From: Poronia punctata
Lineage: Eukaryota; Ascomycota; Sordariomycetes; Xylariales; Xylariaceae
DNA length: 64,000 bases
Direction of reading: 5' to 3'
Assembly: GCA_022579005.1 (NCBI GenBank)
Contig: MU401457.1
Coordinates: 186,001 to 250,000 of the forward strand
Below the pieces are notes generated by a model. It made no database searches. It saw only the letters and a program-made list of their open reading frames with translations, and had not been told where the DNA came from. This document shows positions 13,370 to 26,324 of this stretch, piece after piece. Position 1 is the first letter of the stretch, and the number at the start of each line of letters is the position of its first letter. Both the position numbers and the translations under genes were made by a program.

Positions 13370-14595
13370 AGAGGCCGACCGGTCCATATGCATTCGGAGC
13401 CACTTGCAATCCGCGAGAAGAAATTGTGATAGACGAGAGCATGACTGGCATGACTGTTTATCGGGCGTTTTGCGACCAGACAGCTCCTAGGCTGTCAACA
13501 GGGCATACGTTATGGTGTAACGTTTTGGTGACACTTGGTAAATGGAATAGGCCATTAAGGAGTGCGTGCATTGGGCGGTGTATGAGCCTGAATGAGCAAA
13601 TGAGCACATGGGTTTTGCGCTGTCTGGGTTGCTTTTTGCGTCGTGCAATAGGGCGGGGACATGTTGGCGGCGTTATTCGGACCCGGCGTAACCGGGTCGG
13701 TGCGGGTGTATTCAATTTCGACTTATTCTTACACTTGCATTCCTGTCGTTTAAACCTTGTGTGTGCCCTTTTCCTCGTTTTAAGACTATCATCCTACTCT
13801 CCCTAGTTAATGCGCTGCTGCCCCTTTTCAAGGAGGGGCGGTGCCCAAAACCTGTTCGCCCTTGCTCAGATTCGGACCTATATTAACCCCTAGGAACTAG
13901 AGATTTAAGACATTGTCTCTTTAATCCGGCCCATGTTGGGATAAAGTTGTTTGCCGTGTCTGTAATATCTCCATGATTATATGGCAAATGCAAGAAGGGC
14001 AGTTGAAACCGTTGTCAGTCCTATCGGCAAAGTTTCAATATAAAGTCTGTATACTCGTATAGGCTCACCTGCAAGCCTCCCTTTTTCGGCTTTATCTAAG
14101 ACGATGGCTTCTATATGGACCGCCGCTGATAATTGATGCAGAGTCCCCTTTCCTTTTCTTTAGTATAATCTATATAAGAAGCATCTGACGAAGATTCGAG
14201 TTTCCGCTCTCCTGTGCTACGAGACTCTGACATTCATTTGCAAAATCCCACAATCATTATCATTTTCTCCTTGCCATACCAGACCTTCTGACCTTGATAC
14301 ACTCTCTTCGACGGCTATTCGCTTAACCTGGTTATCGTCAACTCAGTTACGCCTATCTTCACAGGCACTCTCTTTACAACGGGTACAGAGGCTCATATTG
14401 TCCTAGAAAGACAAGGCCGAATCAGACGCTCTCTGTATTTATTCTTCATTTGCAACCATTACGGACATCCATCTACGGTGGTTAATCTGATATTCTTGGA
14501 AGATACCTTGATACTCTTCACTCACTACCTACACCCTTACCTTAGCCTTTTTTTTTTTTTTTTTTATCTATCTGTTTTGTTTCCCATACGATAAA
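13370..14595. other. Intergenic: kinase 3' region and leader of the next gene
   Basis: No supported gene. A pyrimidine-rich stretch and a run of 17 or more T at about 14,549-14,566 lie just upstream of the ATG at 14,596, a common fungal promoter/leader feature. Confidence 0.5.
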
Positions 14596-16218
14596 ATGTC
14601 ATTATCAATAGCCGCCTTATCAGGCCTACTGAACACACACAACATACAAGCACAAGCACAAACCAAGGCAATAATAGCCAATCTCGTACTCGAGCGCTTC
14701 TCTGCCACGACGGGAACGATAGGGACATGTGTGATTGATATACCGGCAATAGTCACGCAACAGTGTGGGACTATCGAGATTCGGTTTGAGCCGGAGGCGG
14801 AACCAGAACCGGTACCAACACAAGCACAAACACAAGAACCCGTACAAGAATCAGTACAAGGGGTTGAAGAATGTGTTGCGAGTACACAACCTTCTGAAGT
14901 ACCGGAGAGACACCCTGGACCGATAATACCTCAGGGGGATAATGATAGGTGGAGGACGGGGAATTCACCTGTTGGTGGTGGTGGTGGTGGTGAAGGTGGT
15001 GGTGAGGAAAGACAGAATGGACCACCTCTATCTGTTGACGTTGTTCATGGAAGTACACAGGGGGGTTTGAGGATGTCGACTGTTGTCGTTAGTACGACTA
15101 CTTTTACTACTTTTACTACTACTACTACGGCTGTTGTTATTACTTCTCATGGTGGGAAGCAGACGCAGACGCAGACGCAGACGCCTTTGCATGTTCCTCT
15201 GGATAATCGGCCTGGTGGTGGTGGCGAAGATGGTATTGATGGAAAAGATGGAAAGGATGGAAAGGATGGGACTGATGGCAAAGATGGAAAGGATGGGAAT
15301 GATGGAAAGGACGGGGTAGATGGCGAAGACGGAGAAGATGGAAGAGACGGGGATACCTTTCCTCCGCCCCTTTCATCATCATCATCATCATTATCGCCAT
15401 CTCGATCTATCATCATCCCCTCCTCTTCCTCTTCCTCTTCCTCTTCCCGTTTCGTACCCTTTGTCCCAACTCCAACTCCAACTCCGACAACCATGATGAC
15501 GACGATGACGACGACGACGGGAATGTCCAACCCACCACCAGCAGCATCATCAATCAACCACCAGCCCGAAATCCCCGCAACAACGGTATCCATATCCATA
15601 CCCGAACCCGAACATGAACCTATAACATCATCATCATCATCAAAAATCCAAAACCGTCCTCCTCTTGCAACCCAAACCCAAACCATAGCTCATTCCCCCC
15701 CTTCCCCTTCCCCTTCCCCTTCCTCGGACATTTGCAAATCCGCATACACAAGCATCGACGTATCCAAAATATTCCCGGACACGGACATGGATATGGATAT
15801 AAATATGCCGTTACTCTCCGTCTCCCAAGGCCATCATCATCATCATCATGACAACCATATTCATCAATACCGGGTAATTTGCAATGTTGTCGATCCCGTG
15901 TTTCCTGATGAACGGGAACGGGAACATGAACATGGAGTCTTGATAAAAGAAGATGAAGGAGAAGGAGAAGAAGAAGAAGAAGAAGGGGCAGGAGGAGGAT
16001 ATGGGAAATGTTTGGAGACTTGTGTCAAGGAAGCTGTTATGCAGGATGTGGAGTGTATTGGTGTTGCTTATAGAAAAGGACGTGGGGAGTGTAGGTATTG
16101 GTTTGGGAGGAAGGGGGATAGTAGGTTTTTACCGGTTGGGGGGTTGAGGGTTGAGAAGGGGAAGGGGAAGGAAGGAGATATGGAAGGGGAAGGGGGGTGG
16201 CAGGTTATTTATTTGTGA
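14596..16218 (+). CDS. Low-complexity protein with collagen-like repeat and C-terminal PAN-like cysteine region
   Basis: One uninterrupted frame of 540 residues. The first ~20 residues are mildly hydrophobic and could be a weak signal peptide. Then come P/E/Q-rich and G-rich linkers, a collagen-like stretch of Gly-X-Asp triplets (about residues 210-253), Ser/Pro/Thr-rich segments, and a natural six-histidine run (413-418). The C-terminal ~115 residues hold five cysteines in a CNVVDP, CLETC, CIGVAY, CRYWF arrangement, resembling a PAN/apple-type module. Long translated simple repeats appear in other frames too. That the frame stays open for 1.6 kb through GGT, CAT and TCC microsatellites supports real coding. 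A secreted or cell-surface role is inference, and introns in the low-complexity part cannot be excluded. Confidence 0.65.
   Translation: MSLSIAALSGLLNTHNIQAQAQTKAIIANLVLERFSATTGTIGTCVIDIPAIVTQQCGTIEIRFEPEAEPEPVPTQAQTQEPVQESVQGVEECVASTQPSEVPERHPGPIIPQGDNDRWRTGNSPVGGGGGGEGGGEERQNGPPLSVDVVHGSTQGGLRMSTVVVSTTTFTTFTTTTTAVVITSHGGKQTQTQTQTPLHVPLDNRPGGGGEDGIDGKDGKDGKDGTDGKDGKDGNDGKDGVDGEDGEDGRDGDTFPPPLSSSSSSLSPSRSIIIPSSSSSSSSSRFVPFVPTPTPTPTTMMTTMTTTTGMSNPPPAASSINHQPEIPATTVSISIPEPEHEPITSSSSSKIQNRPPLATQTQTIAHSPPSPSPSPSSDICKSAYTSIDVSKIFPDTDMDMDINMPLLSVSQGHHHHHHDNHIHQYRVICNVVDPVFPDEREREHEHGVLIKEDEGEGEEEEEEGAGGGYGKCLETCVKEAVMQDVECIGVAYRKGRGECRYWFGRKGDSRFLPVGGLRVEKGKGKEGDMEGEGGWQVIYL
15223..15354 (+). repeat. 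Collagen-like (Gly-X-Asp)n coding repeat
   Basis: About fifteen Gly-X-Asp triplets, mostly GKD with GED, GND, GTD, GVD and GRD variants, encoded by GGA/GGG-AAA/AAG-GAT codons. Codon variety shows selection for the triplet pattern and not only recent DNA slippage. Confidence 0.85.
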
Positions 16219-17207
16219 GGACAGTTTGGTTTGGGGAAGTATGTTGTTTAGGGGTGTTTGATTTTGTATTGGGCTGGGCTTGGTCGGTCGACGTGATTTG
16301 TTGTTGGAAGGTGGGTTGAGAAATTCTCTACATCTTACCTTAGTCACTCATTCATTACATCTATAGAGAAGTAGGTTAGATACCTCTGGAATGTAGTAGT
16401 ATTTTGATCAGGTTAATCAGGCGTTGGTAAAGTTTTGAACGGGATTGGGGGAGGGGGTGCGGCGGTAGACGGTATCAGAGGTGAGAATTAAGAAGAATTA
16501 TCATGTTTATAGTCTTGAGGAAGTTATAACTACAAGTACCAGGTACACTAATGTACCTATAAACATACATACATACATATAGGTTAGATAAGTCACAGAC
16601 AAACAAACAAATAACATCACGGACAGAAATCAAGTCAAGTCTTCATATCTTGGGTGAAGTAATGTATGTATTCATTCATCTTCAACCTAAAACCTTACTT
16701 TGGTTTAATCCTCATCTCATCATTCCACTGATAGACCTAACTCAACCCCCCTTTCTTCCCCCCGTCGCATCTGTACTTTGTGTGTGCCCAGCCATATCAT
16801 CATCCTCATCATCCCCGGCATGGTGCACGATAGAAAAAAAAAACAAATAAACAGAACCGTAAAAAAAATCAAGCCGATAGGCAAAGGTAGGCATCTAGCC
16901 TAGACATAAACCACTGTGATATTGCCGTTCCAACCCTTTGCACCGAACGCCTGCCTATGATATCCTTTTTTTTTCTTTTCCTTTTTAATATGCCGCCTTT
17001 CCATTTCCATTTCCATTTCCATTTCCTTGCTGCTCTGTTGTTGTCGTGAAAATGCAATCTTTGACCATTGCTAGCTTAGCTTAGCTTAGCTTTCCCTTTA
17101 AAAGGTTACTCACTTGCTTATGTAATGTAATCGGTCGGCATATTAAGACAAAAGGGAAAGAAAGTATCAAGGTCCATAATGTAACTGCTGAAACTGAAAC
17201 CGGAACC
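16219..17207. other. Intergenic with microsatellites
   Basis: Convergent 3' regions of the flanking genes. Contains (CATTTC)n near 17,000-17,023, (TTAGC)n near 17,071-17,090 and a CATA run near 16,564. No supported gene. Confidence 0.5.
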
Positions 17208-18467
17208 TTAATGCTCGTCTGCATTTGGACTGTAAGCCCGTCGTGCCCTGCCTCCTGTGATGCGGGCGCGACGCAGGAATCCGGACACGCTTGTGACGGG
17301 GACGAGAGTTGTGGGACGTGCGGTGGGGGTAACGGTAACAGTTTCAGTTTCAGTTGCAGAGGCAGAGGCAGATTCGGTGGTAGAGTCGGGACCGCCTACA
17401 ACGATGGTAGTATATTGAACAATAGTCTCGGCGGGAGCAGTAACTGTGACGGTCTTGATACGTCCGTGACTCTGACTCTGACTGTGCGTTGTAGATGTAG
17501 CCGTAGACGTCATGACCGGAACAGGAACAGATGAAGATGAAGCAGTCGTGGGATCAGGACCAGGATCAGGATAACCCGTAGGATCGACGACAAGACCAGT
17601 CGGTGCAGGTGGGCTATTGGTCCCGATACCCAGGGCTGTCGCTTCAATCAGGTTGTTCAATTGAGAAGAGATACCGGCGCTCAAGATATTGTCGTTACCA
17701 GAAAGCTTGATTGACGGCAAGGCATTTCCCAAGTCGGCGTTTGCGTTTGCGGGTTTGGTGAGATCGATCTGGGCACAGGTACTGTAGATCTCGGTGACGT
17801 TGGAGGAATCGTCAATGATGCGAGGCCAGTCCCAGACCCACATGAGGGTATAGGTTCCCTCGCTGGGAAGATCTGCGGGGAGCTGGATATCGGTTTGGCA
17901 GAATAGTTCGTCGACGCCGTATTTGGCCTTGCGCTCTTGGGCGATGGGGTTGCCGGGGTTGTTTTGGAAACACTGCCCGTCGTCAAAGTAATGAGTTGCT
18001 AGAAGTCTGCCTTTTTTATTGCCACCTTTACCATCGGCGGTCCAGGCGTTGAGGACGTCATTGATGCCGTCGGAATCCTTATGCTGCATGGTGCCATAGA
18101 CGTAGACATTGCCGCCGCGGAAAGGTCGAAGAGTCTGTTCAGGCTGCGTCACATGGCCGTTTTCCTGATACTGCAGGGCAATGTAATCGCCCGCGGCACC
18201 CTTTAGGGGAGGATACTGAGTGGTGTCACTTGAGGATAACGGCTTGCAAACGGCCGGGTTGTCCGACTTGTCCAAGATCTTGTTCTGGTGCAGGTCGTCT
18301 GGGACACCTTGGCCTCTGGGGATGTAACCAATCGGGTAACCTGGTTTGCCCGTGAAAGAACCGGTCGGGCCAATTTGGTATAAATATTCCACCCAAGTAT
18401 GGGCATGGACGATTGGCGTAACCGCGAGGAGGGCGATGACCGCCTGGCACAGACGCCTGAGATACAT
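17208..18467 (-). CDS. Secreted LPMO-like protein with N-terminal histidine (DUF7492-like) and Ser/Thr-rich tail
   Basis: Single-exon product of 419 residues. The frame is open further upstream, but the ATG at 18,467 is chosen because it gives a clear signal peptide (residues 1-22, ending VHA) followed by HTWVEYLYQIG. Cleavage would expose His23 as the mature N-terminus, as in copper 'histidine-brace' lytic polysaccharide monooxygenases. Internal features include THYFDDGQCFQNN and LMWVWDWP, typical as I recall of the fungal DUF7492-like family. After about residue 290 the protein becomes Ser/Thr/Pro-rich with short TVTVT-type repeats, likely an O-glycosylated tail or wall linker. Secretion is well supported; oxidative polysaccharide cleavage is inference. 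Confidence 0.8.
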   Translation of the reverse strand: MYLRRLCQAVIALLAVTPIVHAHTWVEYLYQIGPTGSFTGKPGYPIGYIPRGQGVPDDLHQNKILDKSDNPAVCKPLSSSDTTQYPPLKGAAGDYIALQYQENGHVTQPEQTLRPFRGGNVYVYGTMQHKDSDGINDVLNAWTADGKGGNKKGRLLATHYFDDGQCFQNNPGNPIAQERKAKYGVDELFCQTDIQLPADLPSEGTYTLMWVWDWPRIIDDSSNVTEIYSTCAQIDLTKPANANADLGNALPSIKLSGNDNILSAGISSQLNNLIEATALGIGTNSPPAPTGLVVDPTGYPDPGPDPTTASSSSVPVPVMTSTATSTTHSQSQSHGRIKTVTVTAPAETIVQYTTIVVGGPDSTTESASASATETETVTVTPTARPTTLVPVTSVSGFLRRARITGGRARRAYSPNADEH

Positions 18468-20247
18468 GACTGTGTTTGAGGATGCTGGGATTTTTTTAAG
18501 GTCCTGCCAGCAAGACCGCAAATGAGAAAGTGAAAGGGGATTATCCCGCGCAAGGTCAAGTAACCCTGAATAGTGAAGTCTTTGAACAAATCGGCGACTA
18601 TGCAGGGGAAGGAATGTGAAGTTGCAGCTGTGCGGCTGATTGAACAAATAGACCAAAGGGTTTGCGGCGGCTTTGCACAAAAGGTGGGATGAACAATAGA
18701 GTATAAAAAGCCGTGGTAGGAAAAACCGATAGTGTAAGTGTTAAATGGGATGAAGTGTAATAAGTAAACACAGGAGACGCGCGGCGTCAAAAAGTCAGGC
18801 CTGCTGAAATTATGTGTAGAATTGAATTGACAAAAAGAGAAAAAGAGAGGTGGTGTTTATACTTTTAAACCAGCATAGCAAAAGGTACAAACAATATAAC
18901 TGTCTTGACTGAGAAGGATAGAAAAAAGACTTTGTTATGCTACGTGCTTCGTGTGTGTTATAAGGCGACGACCCGAGGACAATGGGGTACCTTGTCCGGA
19001 TGGTGGGGCTGAAAGAAGGTGTAAGTAAGTACTCCTCTAGCGTCAATGAGTTGTGTAGGGCTTGTGTGTTTGAGCAAAGGTACATGAGGTGTGGGCGACT
19101 GTATCTGCATTCATGTATGTATATGTGAACTATGTGCAAACATAGGTAGACAAGCAAAAGAGCATCTGCTAGATCCAAGATGCCAAGAACATGTGCTGCG
19201 AGGGGAGGACGGGAAAAGGATAGCTAGCTTACCTAACCTAGACACTTGATGATTATTAACAGTCTGTATGCCGCCCTGTTGGCGCTTGGCTATGGATCCT
19301 GAACTTCAATGATGGAGGGTAAAGGATTGAGGTCTCTAAAGTGAGCCGACTCCTTATTAATATGAATACTGCTTTGCTTGTCTCAAAGCCCAAGCCACCC
19401 TGACACATCATGGAATCACAAGGATACTTCCAAATCTATTCCCTGGTAGAAAGTAGTGGCGCAAATTTAGACGCCTTGGGACCCAGCCAAAGGTCAAATT
19501 CTGGCCCTGCTTCTTAGCACCAACATCCAAAAGATATGGGATTCTCAACAAGCGCGCCTGAAGTTGCGGGTCTTGTTTCTATAAGTAATTTACACGATCC
19601 CTTATGAGTAATCATCTGTCTTGCCAAGGATGGTGTGGGGAATTCTAGATTTTTGTTTTGAGAATATTCTCAAGAAGGGCTTCCATAGGTATGGTAGGTC
19701 AAAAGCTTCCTTGGGCTTGTTAGGTTTGTTTGAGAACAGTAGTGTATAGACCAGTCATCTTCCAGTCTTTCGGGTTGTGTCTGTAGACCAAGTGGTGTTG
19801 TAAAGGCTGTGGTCTGTTGTTCTTGAGTTTAAAGGTACATTGGTACACCAAAGGCGTGAATGTGAAGAAGTTGTGGCTTCGCACTTGCCCAAATCTCGCC
19901 CTATCTGTAGGTTCTATTGGTTAACAAGAGCCGAACATGCAACGGCTTGCAAGGTTGATCAGGGGCTCCCCGCGGGTAGCTAATTTAGCAGACATGGCCT
20001 ATGCTAGTAGGTACATCCGTTACTAATATCGGTACTTACCACTTGCGCTTAAAGCCATTGTCATGTAGACTCCTACCATGTTTGGCAACAGAGGTACCTG
20101 TTTTCCTTTAGCACTCCACTAAATCTGCACCACCTTTGGTCTCTAAGTACCCCTGTATCTTTTCAATGTCACACCAACAACCCCACATTTATCCGCTCTC
20201 TTGGTGTTTTCTTCTCTCCTAACCATTCCTTATCCTATTGCATTGTT
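18468..20247. other. Intergenic, no supported gene
   Basis: The first ~300 bp are the promoter and leader of the minus-strand gene; the rest has normal composition without convincing open frames, up to the second AT-rich block. Confidence 0.5.
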
Positions 20248-20344
20248 TAGCTTAGTCTACAGGCCTGCAGGGCCCTACTTACAACCCTACCTTTTATACT
20301 ACACTTTTTGTACACATTTTGCAGCGCTAGTAGGTTAAAATTAA
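20248..20344 (+). repeat. 97-bp direct repeat, left copy
   Basis: Starts TAGCTTAGTCTACAGG and ends GTTAAAATTA. It matches 26,069-26,165, where nearly every difference is C to T or G to A. Possible short terminal repeat of block B; no flanking target duplication was found. Confidence 0.7.
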
Positions 20345-23300
20345 TTTAAAAGCAATACGTCGACGTAACAATATTATATTGCATTTTAAATTATTATTTC
20401 TTTAGGTCTACTTACTTTTTTTAATAGCTTTATTACTTATTATAATAGCTGCTGCAAAATTTGCAAAAAGTAAATAGCTTGTAAAAAATTTGCATAAAAA
20501 TATTAACTTTACCTAGCAAATTAAAAGCTAACTAAGCTAAAAAGCCTAAACTAAGCTATTATAGCTTATAAATAATAATGTTTTTATAAGCAATTTTTAG
20601 CTATTAGTTATTTTAAGCTTAGTTAAACTACTAGCTTAGCTTAAAGTGCTTAATATACTAATAAAGCGCATAATAGCTAACTTAGCTAAGGCCTTAGCTT
20701 AAGTAAATAAAAACTTAAAGCGCTATAAATAACTAGTTTGCACTTGCTGCTTTAAGCGCTTTAAGTAACTTAAAGCTAAAAAAGCGTAGTTAGTAATGCT
20801 AACCTATACTTTAAGTGCGTTGTAGGCCTAAAACTAACTTAGCTTTAACTAGTTACTTAATAAGATTTATAAGTACTTTTTTATTATTATTATAATTATA
20901 AAAAAGTTTTTTAGTGTTAATTTTAAGTATATTTAAAGCATTTACTAAAATAAACTTAATATAGCTAACTTAATTAAGCTTTAAGTTAAAGCGCATAACG
21001 TACTTTTAACGTTTTAACTATATACTAACTAGCAAACAAGCATAGTTATAATAGTTGCTTTAATAGCAAAACTTAAAGCTTATAGTATAAATATTAACAT
21101 TTAAGTATATTGCTTTATAACTTACGTAGCAATATATGCTTGCTTTTTTATAAAGTATTTTAAAGTTATTTAAGTAATAAATAACTTTAGCTAACGTATT
21201 TTTAAGCTATTAATAATATATAAACTTTAAGCTATTATTATATTTATAATAATATAAATAAAGTTTATTAACGCAAGCTTTTATAATATAAATCTTTAAG
21301 CTAAATAAAATGCTAGTTAAAAGTAATAGTTTTTTTTGCTATATATATTAAAACAGTTATTTTAATTAAGTACTACTTTTAATAGCTTATTATTAAGCTG
21401 CAATACTTATATTTAATAAAATAAAAGTAAATATAACCTAATAAAAACATGCTACTGCTGCTTTTATATTTATAGCTATTGTAAGTTTAGGTTATATAAA
21501 GCCTTTGCTTGCTTTAAAAAAAATTAAAATAACGTAGCTAAAAACTAACTACTTTTTAGCTAACTTTTAAGTATTAATAACTTAAAACTAAGGCCGCTTT
21601 TAATTTAAAAGCGCTTTTTTTAAAAAAACTAAAGCATTATAAGCTAAATTAGCAAGCTACGCTTTATACTAGCTTAACTAACGCATAATATAACCTTTTT
21701 TTTTTTTATATTTAACTTAAAAGGCTTTTTATTAATTAACTCCCTTTTGCTTTTAAACGTATATATTTAAAAGCTTGGCTTTTTTTAGTACTTTAGCAAC
21801 TTAAAACTAATAGTAAGCAAAATTTTGCGTTTTAAAGCTTTGCTTAGCTTAGCATTGTTTTTAAAACTAGTTTAGTTAAAAAACTTTTATTTTATAAACA
21901 ATAACTATATAGTTATTAAGCAGCAAATTGTTATAAACCTAGCTTTTAAAAAAATTATAAAAGTTTTATTTTATATAAAGCTTTTAATTTTACTACTTAG
22001 CTTAGTTTTTAAGTTTAATAAAAGCTATTAGCATATATACTACCTTTTTTACTTTAATAAATAATTAGTTAACAACTATATTTTAGCTAAATATAGCATA
22101 TTAAAGTATATTATAATTATAAACATTTTTAACTTAGTTTAATAAGCTAGCTGTAAAATATATTTTATTAAAAAAAATTTAAAAAACGCTTTTTAGCTTA
22201 TACTAATTACGTTGCTATAACGTTAGCTGCTTGCCTTTTAATAAAAAAAACGTTTTTATACTAAAAACTGCTTGCCTTTTAAGCTCTATTTAGCCCCTTT
22301 TTTATTTAACCTTTTTATAAAAAGCTTTTATTAAATATTATAAACCTTGCTACTTTAGCTTAGTATTATATATTATTTTAACAACTTTATTTTTGTTATT
22401 TTAAAGTTAATAGCGCGCTATGCGCTTAAAGTATATAATATATACTTTTTTTTTGCCTAGGCCTTTAGCCTTTTTTTTAATAATAAAAAAAACGTTAAAA
22501 GTACTTATATTAAAATACTTAGCATTATAATTAATTTTATATTAATAACTGCGCTCTTATTAAACGCAAAGCTTTAAAAAGCAAACTGCTTAATATCTTT
22601 TGCTTTATTACAACTTTTAATTATAAAAAACAAGCTTAAGTTTTTAATAAGCTACTTTTTTTTTTGCTTATTAATTATACTTATTAAAAAAGCTTTTTTA
22701 GTTAACTTATAGTAGTTATTATAACTTTTTTAAAGCTATTAGCTATACGCCTTGCTTTTAATAGCATAAGTAAACTTTAAATAGTAAAAAAACTTAATTA
22801 AAACGTTTAATAAGTTTTTTGTGCTTTTAATAAACAATTACCTAACGTTTTACTTATTTATTAACGCTTTAAGCTATAGTTTAAATAGCTTTTAGTACTA
22901 AGCTAGCTTAGCATAATTAAACTAGCATGCAGCCTTGCTAATAAGTTTATAATAAGCATACTAGCGTTATTAAAATAGCTTTAAAATAGCTACATATATA
23001 AATATAGCTAAAATTAATATAATTATAATTACTTTTACTTTATAGCATATAATTTAGTAGTTAAGCACTATAATTATTTATATTAATAATATAATAGCTT
23101 AAGCTAGCATTGCTAACGCTTTAACATAAAACTTGCTTTTTTTAGCTTTACTTTATAAAGTGCTAGTAATAGTAGCAATATTAAATATTTTATTATATAT
23201 TTATTACGTTTTTTTAGCTAACAATAGCTTAGTAAACGCTTTTTTACAGTTTAATACCTAGACGTTAACTAACTTATATTTTACTTAGTAGCTTTTTTTA

Positions 23301-25803
23301 AAAAGTATTTTTTTAAGCGCTTTTTTAAGCGCATAGCAAGCTTAATAATAAACTTAAACTATATTTGTTTGCTTTAAGCTAGTATAGCAAAGTTTACTTA
23401 GTAAAAGTATAAATTAGCAGTAAGCTAATTTAAACAATAGTATAGCTTTTATAGCTTTTAGCTTTAGCTTGCTTAAAAAAAAGTTTTTGCTTACTATATT
23501 TTTAACTATGCTTATAAATAGTTAATAACTTATATTTAAAAGTTAATACTTTTATTTTACTTATTTAAATTATAAGCAATTTATATTAACTTAATACTTA
23601 ATTTAACAGTTTTTAATAGCTTATATATTTACTATTTAGCGCAAAAAGCAACGTACTTTTTTTTTTACTTTATACGTAGCAAAAAAAAGCAGCTAATCTT
23701 AGCTTAGCTATTAGCATAACTATTATTTATATAAGCTTACATAAGTAAAAACTTAAAAAATATTTATATTGCTAACGTAGCGTTTTTGCTAGCTTAGTAT
23801 AGCTTTTTACGCTTTAGCAAAGTTATTTGCTTTAACTGTAATGCTTTAAATGCTTACTGTTTTATAAAACTTAGCTTAATATAAAAGTATATTAACTTTT
23901 TACTTTAAGCTAATTATTTTTATGTTTTTTTTTGCACTTTAAAAACAAATTATAATTAAAATAGCGTAAGCATTACAATTTGCATAACTAAGCTAGCAGC
24001 TTACTTAGTTAAGCATATAAAAACCTTACTTAGTTAAACTTTGTTTTTAACTTATATTGCTAGCTTTTTGCTTTTTTTTTAGCTTAAAGCTAGCGCGTTT
24101 TTATACTAAAAAGCTTTAGCTATTTTAGCTAAATACCTAGCTAACTTTAGTATTTTATTAAAAACTTATGCTAAATATAGCTTTTATAAAAAAGCAGCAT
24201 AGTATGCTTATAATATAAGCTTAATAAGCGCTAAAATAAAACTACTTAGTAAGTAGTTATTAAACGCGTTTAAATGCTACTATAAAGCATTGCTTTTAAA
24301 TTTTTTTAAGCTTTAAAGCAAGTTTACTATAAGCTTTAATACTTAATAGTTAATATAGTTTACTTATAATATTATATACTTTATTTTATTTAAATAATTA
24401 GATTTTTTTATAAGTTATAAATAAAGCGCTACTAGCTTATAGTAGTTATATATATTAAAATATATTTTATATTTTAAGCAAATAATAAGTTTAGCAACTT
24501 AAAATTTTTATAAGGTATAAGTAATATAATAGCAACTTACTACTAACTTGCAAAAACTATTTTTTAGCTTTTTTTTTTTTATTTTTAACTTTTATTAACT
24601 TTTTACTTTAAGCAGCAGCTTTAGCTTTGCGCGCTTTTTTTTTTTGCTTATAAGCGTTTTTAACCCTTTTTTAAAAGGCTTTTAAAAAATGTTAGTTTTT
24701 ATAATATGTTAGCAGCTTATAGCTAAATTGCTAAAAAAGCACTTATAGCTTATTTTATAAAAAGCAAGTTTTTATTTTAAACTATTTAAAAGTTAAATAG
24801 TTTTATATGCTATAAACTATATATTAAACTTTTTTTAAACATTGTAGCATTTAATAAAAAGCTGCTAAAGCGTTAGTATAGCAATAATATATTATATTTT
24901 TTTAACTTTACTTATAATATAATAGCTATTATTTTTACGTTTTTTATAAAACTTAATATATTAAGTATACTTATTAGTTTTTAAAGCATAGTTTATAGCA
25001 TAAAAGTTGTTATAATTTTATAAGCTATTAGTAGCGCGCTATAATATTAGCGCTGCCTTGTAAAAATTTAATTTTTACTTACTTAAGTAATAAAATTAAA
25101 GCAATTTTTATAAAGCGTATTTTACTTTTTAAAAAATAATAAGTTTTAGTTTATATTTTGTTAAAAGCTTGTTGCTAAGTTATAAAAATAGCGTTTTTAT
25201 TTATTATTATATTTAAAGTGCTTAAGATTTATAAGCGTTAAGGCCGTTTTTTTTGCTTTAAGCATACTAGTTAAAACATTGCTTTTATAAAGCGTTAACA
25301 ACGCTTTGCTAACTTGCGCTTTAATAACTTTTAAAAAACTTACTTTAGTATAATTTAATAATAAAAAGCAAAAAAAATAAAACTAGGCTAGCTTTAGCTT
25401 TAGCTACTTAAAGCGCTAAAGCATTGCTAAAAGCTTGCTATTATATTATAAAAAAGGTAAAAAAACTTACTTTAAAAAAAAGTAATATAAAAAAAAAAAG
25501 AAAAAAAGGTTAAGTAACCTAAAAAGAAAGCTTTTTTTTATACTTATTTTTTGCTAACCTTTATTATTTTTTTAAATAGTACGCTGTTGTTAGCGCTTGC
25601 TAATATTATATTGCTTTTTGCTGCTAGGCTTTAGCTACTTTTATTTTAAAAATAGCAACTGTTTATTATAAAACCTATACTTTTTTTACTTTAATTTAAA
25701 ACTTGCTTATACTTTATACTTTTTACTATTTTTAAAAGTTAATAACTTTATACTAATATATTTTACTAAAAATTTAACTTAAATATAATTAAAGTATAAG
25801 TAT

Positions 25804-26071
25804 AAGTAGCTACTAGCTAGCTAGCAATTTGCTTGCATATTATAATTTTTACTTAGCTATAGCTATATTAATTAAGCTTAATAAAAGCTTTGCTATTAAT
25901 ATAGCTACGCAACGCTAACTTATAAAATACTAGCTAAGCTTACTAATAAGACTTTATTTTATTAAGCTTATTACGTACCTTTTTTGCTAGCTAGCTATAA
26001 AGCTTATGCTTTTTTAATATATATACTAATTAACTTTATAAAATATATGCTTATAAGTATGCTATAAATAG
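25804..26071 (+). repeat. 268-bp direct repeat, mutated copy
   Basis: Matches 26,325-26,592 at an offset of 521 bp, with C/T and G/A differences. It runs directly into the mutated 97-bp repeat at 26,069, so the two repeats are parts of one larger unit. Confidence 0.75.
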
Positions 26072-26165
26072 CTTAGTTTATAAACTTATAAAGCCTTACT
26101 TATAACCTTACTTTTTATACTATATTTTTTATATATATTTTATAGCGCTAGTAAGTTAAAATTAA
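26069..26165 (+). repeat. 97-bp direct repeat, right (mutated) copy
   Basis: RIP-mutated partner of 20,248-20,344, directly following the mutated 268-bp repeat. Confidence 0.7.
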
Positions 26166-26324
26166 CCTGCTTACTATTTTTATTTTAACTAGCTAGCGCT
26201 ATATATTATTAAAAAAAGAAAAAAAAAAGGTTTTTAAAAATAAAAAAAGCTTAAATAAGCTAGGATAGCTATACATTTTTATTTTTTAGTTTTTTGTTTT
26301 AAGTTTTTTTTTGTTTTTTTAGCT

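Noticed and set aside
14771..15686. Long minus-strand frames opposite the collagen-like gene
   Set aside because: They are repeat-driven shadows (Ser-Pro, His and Asp runs) of triplet repeats in the plus-strand gene.
15832..15849. Six-histidine run looking like an engineered tag
   Set aside because: It lies inside a natural frame with neighbouring His, Asn and Asp codons and other CAT/ATC microsatellites; no vector or linker sequence is present.
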